From positions 496,001-560,000 of the forward strand of contig NZ_CP034442.1 of the NCBI RefSeq assembly GCF_007475365.1: a DNA stretch of 64,000 nucleotides. The letters run 5' to 3'. The position numbers were made by a program, and so were the translations under genes. This document shows positions 25,497-34,760 of this stretch, piece by piece; position 1 is the first letter of the stretch, and the number at the start of each line of letters is the position of its first letter. This DNA comes from Streptococcus oralis subsp. dentisani. Lineage in GTDB: Bacteria > Bacillota > Bacilli > Lactobacillales > Streptococcaceae. The notes under the pieces are model-generated. The model saw nothing but the letters and a program-made list of their open reading frames with translations. It did no database searches and was not told the origin of the DNA.

Positions 25497-25520
25497 TTTA
25501 TTTATTGTATAATAAATAAA
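25497..25520. promoter_or_regulatory. Divergent rgg/shp promoter dyad
   Basis: TTTATTTATT and AATAAATAAA form a perfect 10-bp inverted repeat around GTAT. It contains the rgg -10 box TATAAT (25,508-25,513, plus strand) and, on the minus strand, a TATACA box for shp. A shared Rgg-bound operator is likely but the AT-rich repeat could also arise by chance. Confidence 0.5.
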
Positions 25521-25545
25521 AAACCTTTGAAATTTTGTTGGGAAA

Positions 25546-26403
25546 ATGGGAAATATGAAATCAAAACTTGGTATAACACTCAGAAAAATTCGAAAAGGAA
25601 AGCAAATCAGTTTATGTTCAATTGCTGATAGTAATTTATCTAAATCTCAAATCTCTAGATTTGAACGGGGAGAATCAGAAATCTCTTGTATTCGACTAAT
25701 CAATATTTTAGATAAATTACATATAACTTTGGATGAATTTATTATTCTTCATGACAATAATTCTACTAGAACTGGATCATTCGCTAACTTGGTGCAATAT
25801 ATTCGAAAACACTACTCCTCAAAAAATTTTACTAGTATTATTGAATTACTATCAAACTCTTCAAGTTTTAACTTAGGTCCTTATGAAAAGACAATGGTAA
25901 AATCGATTCTCTATACCACAAATAAAAATTTTCTCCCCTCGGACGAGGAATTATTACAGCTTACAGATTATCTTTTTAAAGTTGAAAACTGGGGTTACTA
26001 TGAAATTATCTTATTAGGTAACTGTGTAAGAACAATTAATTATAACTCCTTTTTCCTATTAACTATAGAAATGTTAAAAAATTATCTCTATTCAACTTTG
26101 AACAAGACAAATAAACGGCTTGTTACACAGTTAGCAGTCAATTGCCTAATTGTTAGTATTGATAATGAAGAATTTCAAAATTGTAGTTTTCTAATCAAAG
26201 AAGTAAAAAAATTACTAAACAATGAATTGAACTATTATGAACAAACCGTCTTCTTATATACGTGTGGGTATTTTGAATTTAAGCGCAATCCTGCGAACGG
26301 AATCGAAAAGATGAAACAAGCACTTCAGGTGTTTGAAATTTTAGGAGAACATAATATAAAAGCACAGTACCAAGAGCACTATGACAAATATATTAATCAA
26401 TAA
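25546..26403 (+). CDS. Rgg-family transcriptional regulator (SHP-responsive type)
   Basis: The 285-residue protein has an N-terminal Xre HTH (residues 5-65, [20 protein letters not shown] then [14 protein letters not shown]) and a C-terminal helical TPR-like repeat domain of about 220 residues, the Rgg/GadR/MutR layout. The second ATG (MKSKLG, three codons in) is also a possible start. It is transcribed away from shp, the standard arrangement of SHP-sensing Rgg proteins, and its C-terminal domain should bind the pheromone. Targets should be the shp promoter and the MFS/ATP-grasp genes. It ends 44 bases before the convergent relaxase gene. The family is certain; whether it activates or represses is not visible. 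Confidence 0.85.
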   Translation: MGNMKSKLGITLRKIRKGKQISLCSIADSNLSKSQISRFERGESEISCIRLINILDKLHITLDEFIILHDNNSTRTGSFANLVQYIRKHYSSKNFTSIIELLSNSSSFNLGPYEKTMVKSILYTTNKNFLPSDEELLQLTDYLFKVENWGYYEIILLGNCVRTINYNSFFLLTIEMLKNYLYSTLNKTNKRLVTQLAVNCLIVSIDNEEFQNCSFLIKEVKKLLNNELNYYEQTVFLYTCGYFEFKRNPANGIEKMKQALQVFEILGEHNIKAQYQEHYDKYINQ

Positions 26404-26446
26404 CATAAAGGTAGTTAATCTTTAACCACCATAGGATTATTTCTTG

Positions 26447-28309
26447 TTATTCCAATAGTATTTCTATACTAAATTTTTTATCAAAATTCTTATCATTCAG
26501 AACTTTTACAAACATTTCTAGATTTTTTATTAAGCTTTCATACTCATAAAGATAATGATCTAGCTCCTCTTGAAACGCTCTTATTTCTTCGCTTACTTGT
26601 TCTACTGTAATTGATTCTGGCAAATTTAATTTTGAAAAGTCATATCTTGCAAGCTTTCGACTGCTCACATCCTCACTCTTCAAATTGATAAGCACTTCCG
26701 CCATCTTGTTTAAGGTGGCGATTTTTTCTTGGGTTTCTTCTAGCTTCATATCAATCTCTGCAATTTCTAATACAAGCTCATCTTTGATTTCTTGGTATTG
26801 TTTGTTCGTGTTAGATAGTTCAATCATAAGATTAATTTCAGAAATCTTCTCTTGAATACTTTTTAAAGTTGGTCGTCTATATGGGAGTTTTTGGCTATCG
26901 TTGCTCAATTGTCTGATTAAGGTCCTACCCTTGATGAAAAAATTATAATCCATGTTTTCTTTATTATAGACAAAGTAAGAAGACGTTTCTCGAATGTAGA
27001 CTTTATATTTTTTCTTATTGTCTTCCTCAAAAATATCTAGCTGGTAGTTAGGAATAAAGATGAGTCCACTCTGTTTGATACCAAACGAAACCCGGATATA
27101 GACACCATCATCAACCAACTTCTCTATCTGATTATCCGTAAGTTCAATCTCAAACTCATGGATAGCATCTCGTTTTTCCTTGTATTTCTTGAAGACTTCC
27201 TCGATTTCTTCAGCGGAGACTTTCTCCTTATGCAGCTCCTCTCGAAAAGTCTGAAAATCTTCCTGAAGATTTTCTAATGCTTGAATATCTCTAACTTCTC
27301 TATCTTCAAAATAACGATTAAAAAACTGAACATCGTACAATTTCTTATCGCTAATTTTTTTATGACTCAGGCTTATCTTTTTGCCATCTTCTTCTAGGGT
27401 AAACATCACATTTTTCTGTTTTAACTCGATGGTTAGATTCAACTCTTTAGCTTTTACATGCAATTCTTCTAGTGAATGAACATACTTTAATAAAAATACT
27501 AAACGACTTTCAATCTCTTGTTTGGCAAAATATGTTTTAAAAAAGTCTTCATCATATAAATCTCGTTTACTAAGTTGGCGACCTCGAATTTGTTTTACCA
27601 TCGTTCTATCTGTCATCAAAAAACGGCTATGCTTTTGACTGAAATCAATCTGAACATGCAACTGCTTTGCCTTCTCTAAAAAATCATCAAACGATTTAGA
27701 TTGCTGCAGCAAAAAATAAAGACGTTGTTTTAATTCAAACTTATGACTAGATTCCCTATATTTTTTATAATCTCGATAGGAATAACGTTTCTCAATAATT
27801 TTTGCACCAGCCACTTTAGAAATACGGTCTGAAATCATACGGAGGTTTCGTTCCAAGGCATAGTTCCATATCAACTTTTTATCTGAATTGCGGTCAATAG
27901 CGTTGATTAGGATGTGATTATGAACATGATCTTGGTCTGTGTGAGTTGCTACGATAAACTTAAAACGACCTCCTGTCAATTCCATCATGGTATCATAACC
28001 AATGCGGTTAATTTCTTCAGGTGTCAGATTATCTTCAGGAGAAAATGATTGAATGAGGTGATGAGCATGAATAGTTTGTTGGTGTTTTTCTTGTCGGTCG
28101 TTTCTGGATTCGTACAACTTGTCATTATTGGTGAAGTTGACATTGTACATCTCTACCATTTCTGCATGACTAGGGAAGTCCAAGTAATTGCTCATTCCAA
28201 AATCAGATACCAATTTCAAATCATCTGTTTTATCGGGATTGAGGATATACTTAATCAAACGCCTACGATATTTTTTACCATGTGTCGCAAAGTGTTTAGT
28301 AACTACCAT
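26447..28309 (-). CDS. Tn5252-type MobP relaxase
   Basis: The 620-residue relaxase nicks oriT and pilots the single strand during conjugation. The N-terminal VirD2/MobA-type domain has the metal triad in THTDQDHVHNHILIN (about residues 120-134), upstream candidate tyrosines, and long coiled-coil rich C-terminal segments. The length equals the Tn5252 relaxase. Its start overlaps the end of mobC by 14 bases, so translation is coupled. No disruption is visible, in contrast to several other ICE genes. Confidence 0.9.
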   Translation of the reverse strand: MVVTKHFATHGKKYRRRLIKYILNPDKTDDLKLVSDFGMSNYLDFPSHAEMVEMYNVNFTNNDKLYESRNDRQEKHQQTIHAHHLIQSFSPEDNLTPEEINRIGYDTMMELTGGRFKFIVATHTDQDHVHNHILINAIDRNSDKKLIWNYALERNLRMISDRISKVAGAKIIEKRYSYRDYKKYRESSHKFELKQRLYFLLQQSKSFDDFLEKAKQLHVQIDFSQKHSRFLMTDRTMVKQIRGRQLSKRDLYDEDFFKTYFAKQEIESRLVFLLKYVHSLEELHVKAKELNLTIELKQKNVMFTLEEDGKKISLSHKKISDKKLYDVQFFNRYFEDREVRDIQALENLQEDFQTFREELHKEKVSAEEIEEVFKKYKEKRDAIHEFEIELTDNQIEKLVDDGVYIRVSFGIKQSGLIFIPNYQLDIFEEDNKKKYKVYIRETSSYFVYNKENMDYNFFIKGRTLIRQLSNDSQKLPYRRPTLKSIQEKISEINLMIELSNTNKQYQEIKDELVLEIAEIDMKLEETQEKIATLNKMAEVLINLKSEDVSSRKLARYDFSKLNLPESITVEQVSEEIRAFQEELDHYLYEYESLIKNLEMFVKVLNDKNFDKKFSIEILLE

Positions 28310-28661
28310 GAAACTCCTTCAGTCTTTTCACCTCCACTTGAAATTCTTTGTCCACTTCCTTAATTAACTCTCCGACTCCTTTACTCAATTCTTGTAATTG
28401 GTCCTGAGAAATCAGATGGCTTTGATTAATCGCACGCGCAATTTGATTGATGTTATTTCCAATCCGTCTCAATTCCAAAACTAACTGTTCATAGGTATCC
28501 GTGTTAATCGTGACAAATGACATATTGGGATTAAGCAAAACTTTTCTGGCGTAGACTGAGAAATTTTGACAATTGCTCTTAGCAATCCGTTCATTCAATT
28601 GGTGTAATTCTGGATTAGTTAGAAATACTTTTTTGAGATTGGTACGATAGCGATAAACCAT
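28296..28661 (-). CDS. mobC: MobC-family relaxosome protein
   Basis: The 121-residue protein carries the MobC signature LRRIGNNINQIARAINQ and an N-terminal ribbon-helix-helix-like part. It helps to melt oriT for the relaxase. It ends inside the relaxase gene and begins nine bases after the accessory gene at 28,671, forming a three-gene relaxosome operon. Confidence 0.85.
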   Translation of the reverse strand: MVYRYRTNLKKVFLTNPELHQLNERIAKSNCQNFSVYARKVLLNPNMSFVTINTDTYEQLVLELRRIGNNINQIARAINQSHLISQDQLQELSKGVGELIKEVDKEFQVEVKRLKEFHGSY

Positions 28662-28670
28662 TACATCCTC

Positions 28671-29030
28671 CTACCCCATATATTTTTTACGGAACTCACG
28701 ACTGAGTGGCTGCTCTTGATTCACTTCTGCAATCAATTCTTGAACGCAAGTCAATAAGATTGAAACGTGCTCTTGAGTCACTTGATGATTTTCTCTTGCG
28801 ACAACCAGAACTTCATACACATCTCGACTAATCTGTTCAAACTTTTGAGACTGCCAAAGGGAGAACCAACTTTCAAAAATTCTATCCTGATAATTCTTTT
28901 TCAATAAATTTTGACGAAGAAATTCTGAGAAACTATCCACTTTTTGTTCCCTCATCATTTCTTTTATCTGTTTTTCTTCTTGTCTCGTAATTCTAAATTG
29001 CTTTCGGATTGATTTAATTTCTTGTCCCAT
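28671..29030 (-). CDS. Relaxosome accessory protein (Tn5252 ORF10-like)
   Basis: The 119-residue protein begins with a basic segment and a ribbon-helix-helix pattern (ITRQEEKQIKEMMREQKVDS then FSEFLRQNLLK), like plasmid mobilisation accessory proteins that bind oriT. It heads the relaxosome operon immediately after the candidate oriT. The Tn5252 comparison is from memory of gene order. Confidence 0.7.
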   Translation of the reverse strand: MGQEIKSIRKQFRITRQEEKQIKEMMREQKVDSFSEFLRQNLLKKNYQDRIFESWFSLWQSQKFEQISRDVYEVLVVARENHQVTQEHVSILLTCVQELIAEVNQEQPLSREFRKKYMG

Positions 29031-29049
29031 TCTGATATCCCTTCAATAT

Positions 29050-29255
29050 TCTACTTGTCTGACAGTGTAAGTCTACCTCACATTGTCAGTACGCTTCCTA
29101 AAGACCTCACTTGGTTCTTGTTCGGTCTTTGCGAGCTCAGATATTGTGTCCACAATATCCCAAAAATCATATCGCCAGCCGACCAAAACCTTCTAGTTTT
29201 GACAGCCAACGATAAGATAACTTGGTGGCTTCGCCCCCAAACCCCCAGTTTAAAT
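29050..29255. other. Candidate origin of transfer (oriT)
   Basis: Directly upstream of the relaxosome operon are three inverted repeats: 29,059-29,089 (13-bp arms, 11 matching), AAAGACC/GGTCTTT (29,100-29,130) and GATATTGTG/CACAATATC (29,140-29,159, perfect). A TTCGCCCCCAAACCCCC stretch lies near 29,230, of a kind common in Firmicute oriT regions. No ORF fits here. The nick site is not determined. Confidence 0.6.
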
Positions 29256-29299
29256 TTGAGGATCGATTTTCTTAGGATGATATTAGGATAGCAAGGATT

Positions 29300-29910
29300 A
29301 TTTGAAGAAGTTATCACAGATCGATTAGGGACTAATCTCTAGCCCCTCTCACACCACTGTGCGTACCGTTCGGTACACAGCGGGCCAACTAAGTTTTAAC
29401 GAAAGCATTGTTCTCACTCATCTTCTCATTTTACAATTCGTTCTATCAGTGCCGTCCTATATTTATGATCAGCTTCCATCATTTACGTTTTCAGTTCACT
29501 GTCTTTTCAGGCCAGAAATTAGGATTGACAAATTTAATTAGAGAGATATTCATTTAGTTGTTCACCCTTCGCTCCATTTCCATTACAGAAATTTCTTCAA
29601 TACTATGGGTTCAGCTGACTCCCATGATTCGTTGTACTACGTCCTAAACGCTCACGGAATAAGCCGTACATCTTTCCTAGTTTACTCTCGTAATTTACGT
29701 ATATAGGTTACGACACCTATTTGGATTTTAGAGTTCCTCATCCGCTATATGGCTTCAAGTCACGATTCTGTTTATAGAGCCTTGATTTCGCTAATTCCTT
29801 CCTCTCCCCCCTACCTCACGATATTCACCCTTAGGAGTCGCTATTGGTTTCATCTGCAGCAGATATCCACAGAGGACTTGGACCTCAGATGTACACTATG
29901 CCTGTCGAAC
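29300..29910 (-). mobile_element. Group II intron remnant without reverse transcriptase ORF
   Basis: At 29,354-29,383 the minus strand forms a domain V-like hairpin: CCGCTGTG/CACAGTGG, a 2-nt bulge, then TACC-GAAC-GGTA, followed by GTGTGAGAGGGG. The CGC start of the helix fits the catalytic triad variant of bacterial class C-like introns. Beyond it GATTAG/CTAATC looks like a shortened domain VI. Upstream to about 29,900 is stem-rich, non-coding sequence of the right length for domains I-IV without an ORF. The 5' border is approximate. Confidence 0.6.
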
Positions 29911-29953
29911 AAAGAAAAAAGTAGGCTAAATTTCTAACCTACTTTTTCTGGCT

Positions 29954-32453
29954 CTACTCTGATAAAGCCGTCTCATATATAGACATTTTATGCTTGAAGG
30001 AATCTTTCCCTCCCTCTAATTGATTGATGATATGATTTTTTATATATTTTTCACTAACATATCCCTGTGATTCAATCCATCCGTTAACTCCATCTGACTC
30101 CATAATAACAACTTGATCTGTCATAGAATTTGTTACAATTGTAGCATTATGTGTTGCTAAAATAATTTGACGTTGAGCTTTCACATCTCTAAACTGCTGA
30201 ACTAAATGCCTGTAAATATAACGATTGTCTAGATTATCTTCAGGCTGATCAATAATCAATGGTCTGAAGTCTTTAGAATAATCACTATACGCTAATAAAA
30301 AATCAAGCATGGCTACAACTTTTTGTCCCAAACTTAATACACCAACTTCTTTATAGAGAATATCAAGTTGTTGTGGGGTTTCTTTGGAGTTAATATTAAA
30401 TTCCAAAAATAACCTTTCATTAGCTACATGCGCTTTTAAAACTCTTTTAAACTCATTTAATAAACTACTATTCTCAATTAAAGAGTAGATACTCGTTTTT
30501 AAATGCGTAATGTTGTATTCATTAATTTCAGATTTATCTCTCCAATTATTTTCTTGTTTTGCAAAATTATCTTCAGAGATACTTTTTAAAAGCATAAAAT
30601 ACTTATTAGGGATATTTTGTCTTACAATGACTTTAACAAATTCTTTCATTCCTAATTCCCGATAGATAAGATATAAAACGTCTGCTACATCTTGCATACT
30701 AATTCTATAATTATAAAACGAAGAACGACTATTCTTGAAAAGATAACTTTCGAAATGCGGTTCTTCCCATCTATCAATTTGCTCATAACAAATTCTTAAC
30801 TTACCAATCTGAGTTTCATTAAAATCCTCAATGATTTCGAGTATTAATTGCTTCCGCTGTTTTAAATATTCATCAAGTTCCTTTAATTTTACTTCAAACG
30901 ATTCGAGTGTCTGAGTTCTTAGCCCATAGTCTGGTCTCGGTAATTTTTTATTTTTAATCATTAAATTAGAAATAAATTCTGTAATTTTTTCACCGTCAGC
31001 TGTTCTAACTAACTCATTAACAGAATATCTCCTATCAAACATTTTCTCTAAAATTCTAGTTTTATCAACTAATCTAAAATAGTTACCTTCAACTTTATAA
31101 ACTTTTGTGTACTGAGACCGTGTCCATTCTTTAATAGAGTCAGAATTAAATCTATAAGAATAGCCAAACCTATTCTCTCGATTTTGCCCATAATATTGTA
31201 AAATATTATCCTTATTTTCTTGTTTGACATCTGGCAAACTAACTTCAATAATATATTCAGTTTCTTCTAAAACATAGAGTACAAAAGCATTTGCATGGTT
31301 ACATAGAAATTCCAATTTGCTTTGCTTATCACAATCTTGAGAAAGTACAAATTGTAACATATCAATTAATGTGCTTTTCCCCTGTACCTCTCCCTCCAAT
31401 TAAACAATTCATAGATGGTGAAAATGTTAAAAAGAAGTCTTTATCTTTTTTTAATTTATCACCTGCAAGAAAACTTCTATTTTCCCCACGATTTTCTATA
31501 TATAATCCTTTTATATAAGACTTTTGTTTAAAGCTTGGCTCACATAAACTAACTGATACATTATAATCAAACAATGCTTCTTGAAACATCTTGAAAGAAA
31601 TTTTTCCACCTTTCAACCACAGATTGTTCTTCCCGAGTGAATCAATTTCGTGAGAATCATTATCTAATAGAAAATTGGGCTCACAATTAAAATCTGTTAA
31701 TAGTTTTTTTCTAGAACCTTCAACAGAATTTATATTTTTAACACCAATAAATCGTATGTTTTCTTTAGAAAAAATTTTTCGTTTATATGCACCTGATAAG
31801 TGAGAACCTTTTTTCAAAATGTTATAACTATTGAAATGAGCAATATAATTAACTATTTTTTGATTATTGAAATCTTTCATGATAGTCAGTGAATGTTGAT
31901 AACTTCCATCTTTCTCACTTATAATATTTTCACTTAACCATTGATTAACCCATGACTCTTGTTCATAATCATATATACATACAATATGCAATTTATCCGC
32001 TGCACTAATTTCTACTCCATGTAAAATATGAGGATGTATATCATAATTCGGATAAGTTTGCATTATGATTGAGACTGCCTTTTGCAACTTTTTAATACCT
32101 TTGGTAGTATTATGATCAGTTACTACAACTATTTCTATTCCATTTTTTATGATTGCCTCTGCTAACATAAGAAAACTAATATATTCTTTTGAACTAGAAA
32201 AAACAACCTTATCAAAATTACTAAAAAAAATTGTCTTATCAACTTTTATTTTCTTATTTTCAAAAAATATATCATATAGTTCATCTTCAGTAATTTTTCT
32301 ATATTTCGTTGCAGTCCAATTAGAAAATAGCTTGTAATCATAAGAAACAGGTGTATGCAAATGAATTAAAGTCTTGTGAAAGCTACCGAATTTCTCTTTG
32401 GAATTTGTTAGTTCTTGATAAACAGACTTTATCTTGTTATTAAACCCTCTCAC
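29954..32453 (-). pseudogene. TrlF-like PHP domain plus ABC-type ATPase, frameshifted in Walker A
   Basis: The 5' part (363 codons from 32,453) has a PHP phosphoesterase-like domain: LIHLHTP, VVTDHNT, HPHILHGVEIS, YIAHFN and NDSHEID supply the metal ligands. It runs into LIGGRGTG and then leaves frame. The second part (31,399-29,954) resumes with [10 protein letters not shown] and contains the ABC signature-like [14 protein letters not shown] and Walker [12 protein letters not shown]. One extra G in the run at 31,379-31,382 explains the break exactly at the P-loop. Uninterrupted it would be about 830 residues. This PHP+SMC-like layout is the TrlF family, which others have linked to nucleic-acid conflict systems. 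A sequencing error in the G run is possible. Confidence 0.75.
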
Positions 32454-32480
32454 TTCTACTCTCCTAAAAATATAAATTGT

Positions 32481-33242
32481 TTATTTTTCAAGTAATTCAT
32501 TAAGTCTCTTTTCCCCCACCTTCAACATCTCTTTCTCTACCTGACTCCACTCCCCAAACAGTAACTCTTGAAGAATATCTGCTGCTGGAGCTGTATTTTC
32601 TTTTGAATCATATACACAACTTCTATCTCGTTGATAAATTTGAATTCTTTCAAAGATAGCTAGTTCTTCCAATTGTCGTGTATTATCAACTAGATGATTT
32701 ACAATGAAATCATGATGTTCTTTTGGAGTTGCGCGTGCTTGATTTGGATTGATAGCGTACAATTCTTCGTATCGGATAAGGGTGCTCAGATAGGACAATT
32801 CGGGCTTTGTTGCGATTATGGCTAATTGTACTTCATATCCCTTACTTTTCAAGTGTTGTGCTGTTTCCTTTGGAACATCAATTGTTCGTAAAGTTCCCTC
32901 TATCAAAAGATTGTATCCCAAATGACTCAATTCGGTTACTAAAGACTCTACCATTTTCCCTGCAAAATCTTTGGTGTATTCAACACTATCTTTGCCATAT
33001 GCTTGCTGCAGTTCTAAATAGTGTGGATGCTGAGAACGAAAACTATCGCCATCTATGATAACAATATTTCCTTGAAATTCTTTCTGTTTAATACGATGAA
33101 TTGTAGTCTTACCAGCACCACTTTGCCCTCCAAGTAAAATCGCTATAGGTTGCTTACTGGACTTTTTTCCTCTTGTCAGTGAGCGAATGTTCCTTGCTAA
33201 AGCCTGTTTAAATTGACTATCGGTATAATCTTGGATTCCCAT
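32481..33242 (-). CDS. pezT: PezT zeta-type toxin kinase
   Basis: The 253-residue toxin phosphorylates UDP-N-acetylglucosamine and blocks peptidoglycan synthesis. The Walker A AILLGGQSGAGKTTIH, the NIVIIDGDSFRSQHPHY substrate segment and the EGTLR motif are all present, and its length equals pneumococcal PezT. The start codon overlaps the pezA stop by one base, so the pair is translationally coupled. It stabilises the ICE by post-segregational killing. Confidence 0.93.
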   Translation of the reverse strand: MGIQDYTDSQFKQALARNIRSLTRGKKSSKQPIAILLGGQSGAGKTTIHRIKQKEFQGNIVIIDGDSFRSQHPHYLELQQAYGKDSVEYTKDFAGKMVESLVTELSHLGYNLLIEGTLRTIDVPKETAQHLKSKGYEVQLAIIATKPELSYLSTLIRYEELYAINPNQARATPKEHHDFIVNHLVDNTRQLEELAIFERIQIYQRDRSCVYDSKENTAPAADILQELLFGEWSQVEKEMLKVGEKRLNELLEK

Positions 33243-33718
33243 TAGGCTGCCATCCGTTTTTCAGATATCTCTAACATACGTTCAATTCCATCCAAATAGC
33301 CGCTATATCTCTCTATTTCATCAAAAGTTTCTACTAAATAGATATTCGTATGAATCAAGTCAGATAGATCATCACTCATTAAAACCCAAGGATTAGATTC
33401 ATCATCAACTCTAATTCCCTGACTATCTTGATAACGATAGAGTCGAGATAATAGAATAGCACCTCTTTCTTTCACAATTTCAATTTTTAAAGTCAATTCA
33501 TAATCTTCAACAGGATTGAGCATTTTATCTTCTCCTACAATATCGACATAAGATACATTAAACTTCTGGCAGATGATATCTATTAGTTCCGTAGAGACTG
33601 AACTAGAGCCATTTTCATAACGACTCAAACTATTTCGAGAAATTCCTATAATTCGGGCAAATTCAGGTTGTGTTAAGTCATGTGATTTACGTAAGGATTT
33701 TATGTTCTTTCCAATCAT
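33242..33718 (-). CDS. pezA: PezA antitoxin/repressor
   Basis: The 158-residue protein has an N-terminal Xre HTH (residues 5-60, LRKSHDLTQPEFARIIGISR) and a C-terminal helical domain that binds PezT, the PezA layout and length. It represses its own promoter, where TATAAT on the minus strand lies at 33,744-33,749 followed by AAGGAG. Confidence 0.93.
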   Translation of the reverse strand: MIGKNIKSLRKSHDLTQPEFARIIGISRNSLSRYENGSSSVSTELIDIICQKFNVSYVDIVGEDKMLNPVEDYELTLKIEIVKERGAILLSRLYRYQDSQGIRVDDESNPWVLMSDDLSDLIHTNIYLVETFDEIERYSGYLDGIERMLEISEKRMAA

Positions 33719-33770
33719 GGCAAACTCCTTTTATTTGATACCACTATTATAACATTTAGAAAAAATAAAT

Positions 33771-33786
33771 GCACCATTTTTGGTGC
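33771..33786 (-). terminator. Terminator before the pez operon
   Basis: GCACCA and TGGTGC flank four bases, followed on the minus strand by ATTTATTTTTT. It lies just past the stop of the 90-aa gene, separating the backbone operon from pezAT. Confidence 0.7.
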
Positions 33787-33787
33787 G

Positions 33788-34060
33788 TTATTGACTATTT
33801 TTCCTAAATCTCTCTAAATTCTTCTCCAATTGTTCCATATGAAGTTGATTCTTAGCTTCCTTTAATGTGTCGTCCAACGTTTCTTCTCTATAAGTTGATT
33901 CTGTTTTTATCTGTTCTAATCCTTTATCTGGAGTGAAAATGATATCTAGTAGTCGGTCTATTTTTTCAAGATCTTGGACAGACATATCAGATAGTCTATG
34001 AATCAGCTTTTTAAATACATCACTATTGTCGTTATTTTTCTTAAAAAATGTTGTAAACAT
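33788..34060 (-). CDS. Conserved ICE protein, unknown (90 aa)
   Basis: A short charged protein (FFKKNNDNSDVFKKLIHRLS at the N terminus, then a helical tail with KNQLHMEQLEKNLERFRKNS). No motif is recognised. Last gene of the operon that also holds 34,097-34,710 and the TOPRIM gene, followed by a terminator. Confidence 0.6.
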   Translation of the reverse strand: MFTTFFKKNNDNSDVFKKLIHRLSDMSVQDLEKIDRLLDIIFTPDKGLEQIKTESTYREETLDDTLKEAKNQLHMEQLEKNLERFRKNSQ

Positions 34061-34096
34061 CTATAACCTCTCAAAAAAGCAGCCTATCAGGACTGC

Positions 34097-34480
34097 TTAG
34101 TGTAATTCAGAAATCGCATCATAAATTGACTGCAATTTCTTATTGTCTTTATTCTTTGTGTCAATCAACGTATGTAGCTCTTCAATTTTCTTTTGACTGC
34201 TTTGAATATCGCTATTGTTATCCGCAATAAGTCTTTTAAGATGTTGCTGATAACTTGTAGTGATATCTGTCTCTTTTCCTGTTCTAACCTCTGTAACTTT
34301 GGGTTTAGAACTAGAATTTGATTCCGTCACAGGTGCTTGTTTGCGCTTTTGAAAAGCTGCTTCATAATTTACTTCATTACCTCCTTGATGATTTCCAAAT
34401 AAGGCCGCAATTTTATCTGGATCTTCTTGATTTTCTGATTTACTTTCTAATGGTTGATTAAAATTCCAATCTTTTGTCAT
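34097..34480 (-). CDS. Conserved ICE protein with coiled coil (127 aa)
   Basis: The hydrophilic N-terminal half has a PDKIAALFGNHQGG motif and the C-terminal half is a coiled coil (QQHLKRLIADNNSDIQSSQK). It overlaps the preceding gene by four bases. Such proteins are conserved in Tn5252-type elements and carry only DUF-type names; function unknown. Confidence 0.6.
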   Translation of the reverse strand: MTKDWNFNQPLESKSENQEDPDKIAALFGNHQGGNEVNYEAAFQKRKQAPVTESNSSSKPKVTEVRTGKETDITTSYQQHLKRLIADNNSDIQSSQKKIEELHTLIDTKNKDNKKLQSIYDAISELH

Positions 34481-34710
34481 TCACTCATTTCATCCTTTCT
34501 AAATTCAGAATCATCGAATTGTCTTTCTTTACCAAAGGCATGGTCAAGAGCTTCTTCAAAACTCATGTGACTGATGCTTTGACGCCTTTTGAACGTCGCA
34601 AACATCGCTGTCTCCAGTTGTTCTTTGTAAGTAGCGAGTTTTTCTGTCTCTCTTGCTACCTTACTCTCTTGCCTAGTGACCTTTTCTTCTAAGCGTTCAA
34701 TAATGGTCAT
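34477..34710 (-). CDS. Conserved ICE coiled-coil protein (77 aa)
   Basis: A nearly all-helical, highly charged protein (MTIIERLEEKVTRQESKVAR) ending in an acidic tail. The stop overlaps the start of the 127-aa gene (ATGA), so they are coupled. Conserved in Tn5252-like elements to my recollection, function unknown. Confidence 0.6.
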   Translation of the reverse strand: MTIIERLEEKVTRQESKVARETEKLATYKEQLETAMFATFKRRQSISHMSFEEALDHAFGKERQFDDSEFRKDEMSE

Positions 34711-34760
34711 ATACGATCCTCCTTCATTCTAATATTAGCTAAAACATCTTGATTTTGTTA

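Noticed and set aside
25422..25628. 68-codon plus-strand ORF before and into rgg
   Set aside because: It overlaps the rgg start in a different frame and covers shp in antisense; the HTH frame is the real gene.
29022..29541. Short ORFs on both strands around the oriT and intron region
   Set aside because: They run through structured non-coding sequence (inverted repeats, domain V hairpin), and no ribosome site or family resemblance was found.
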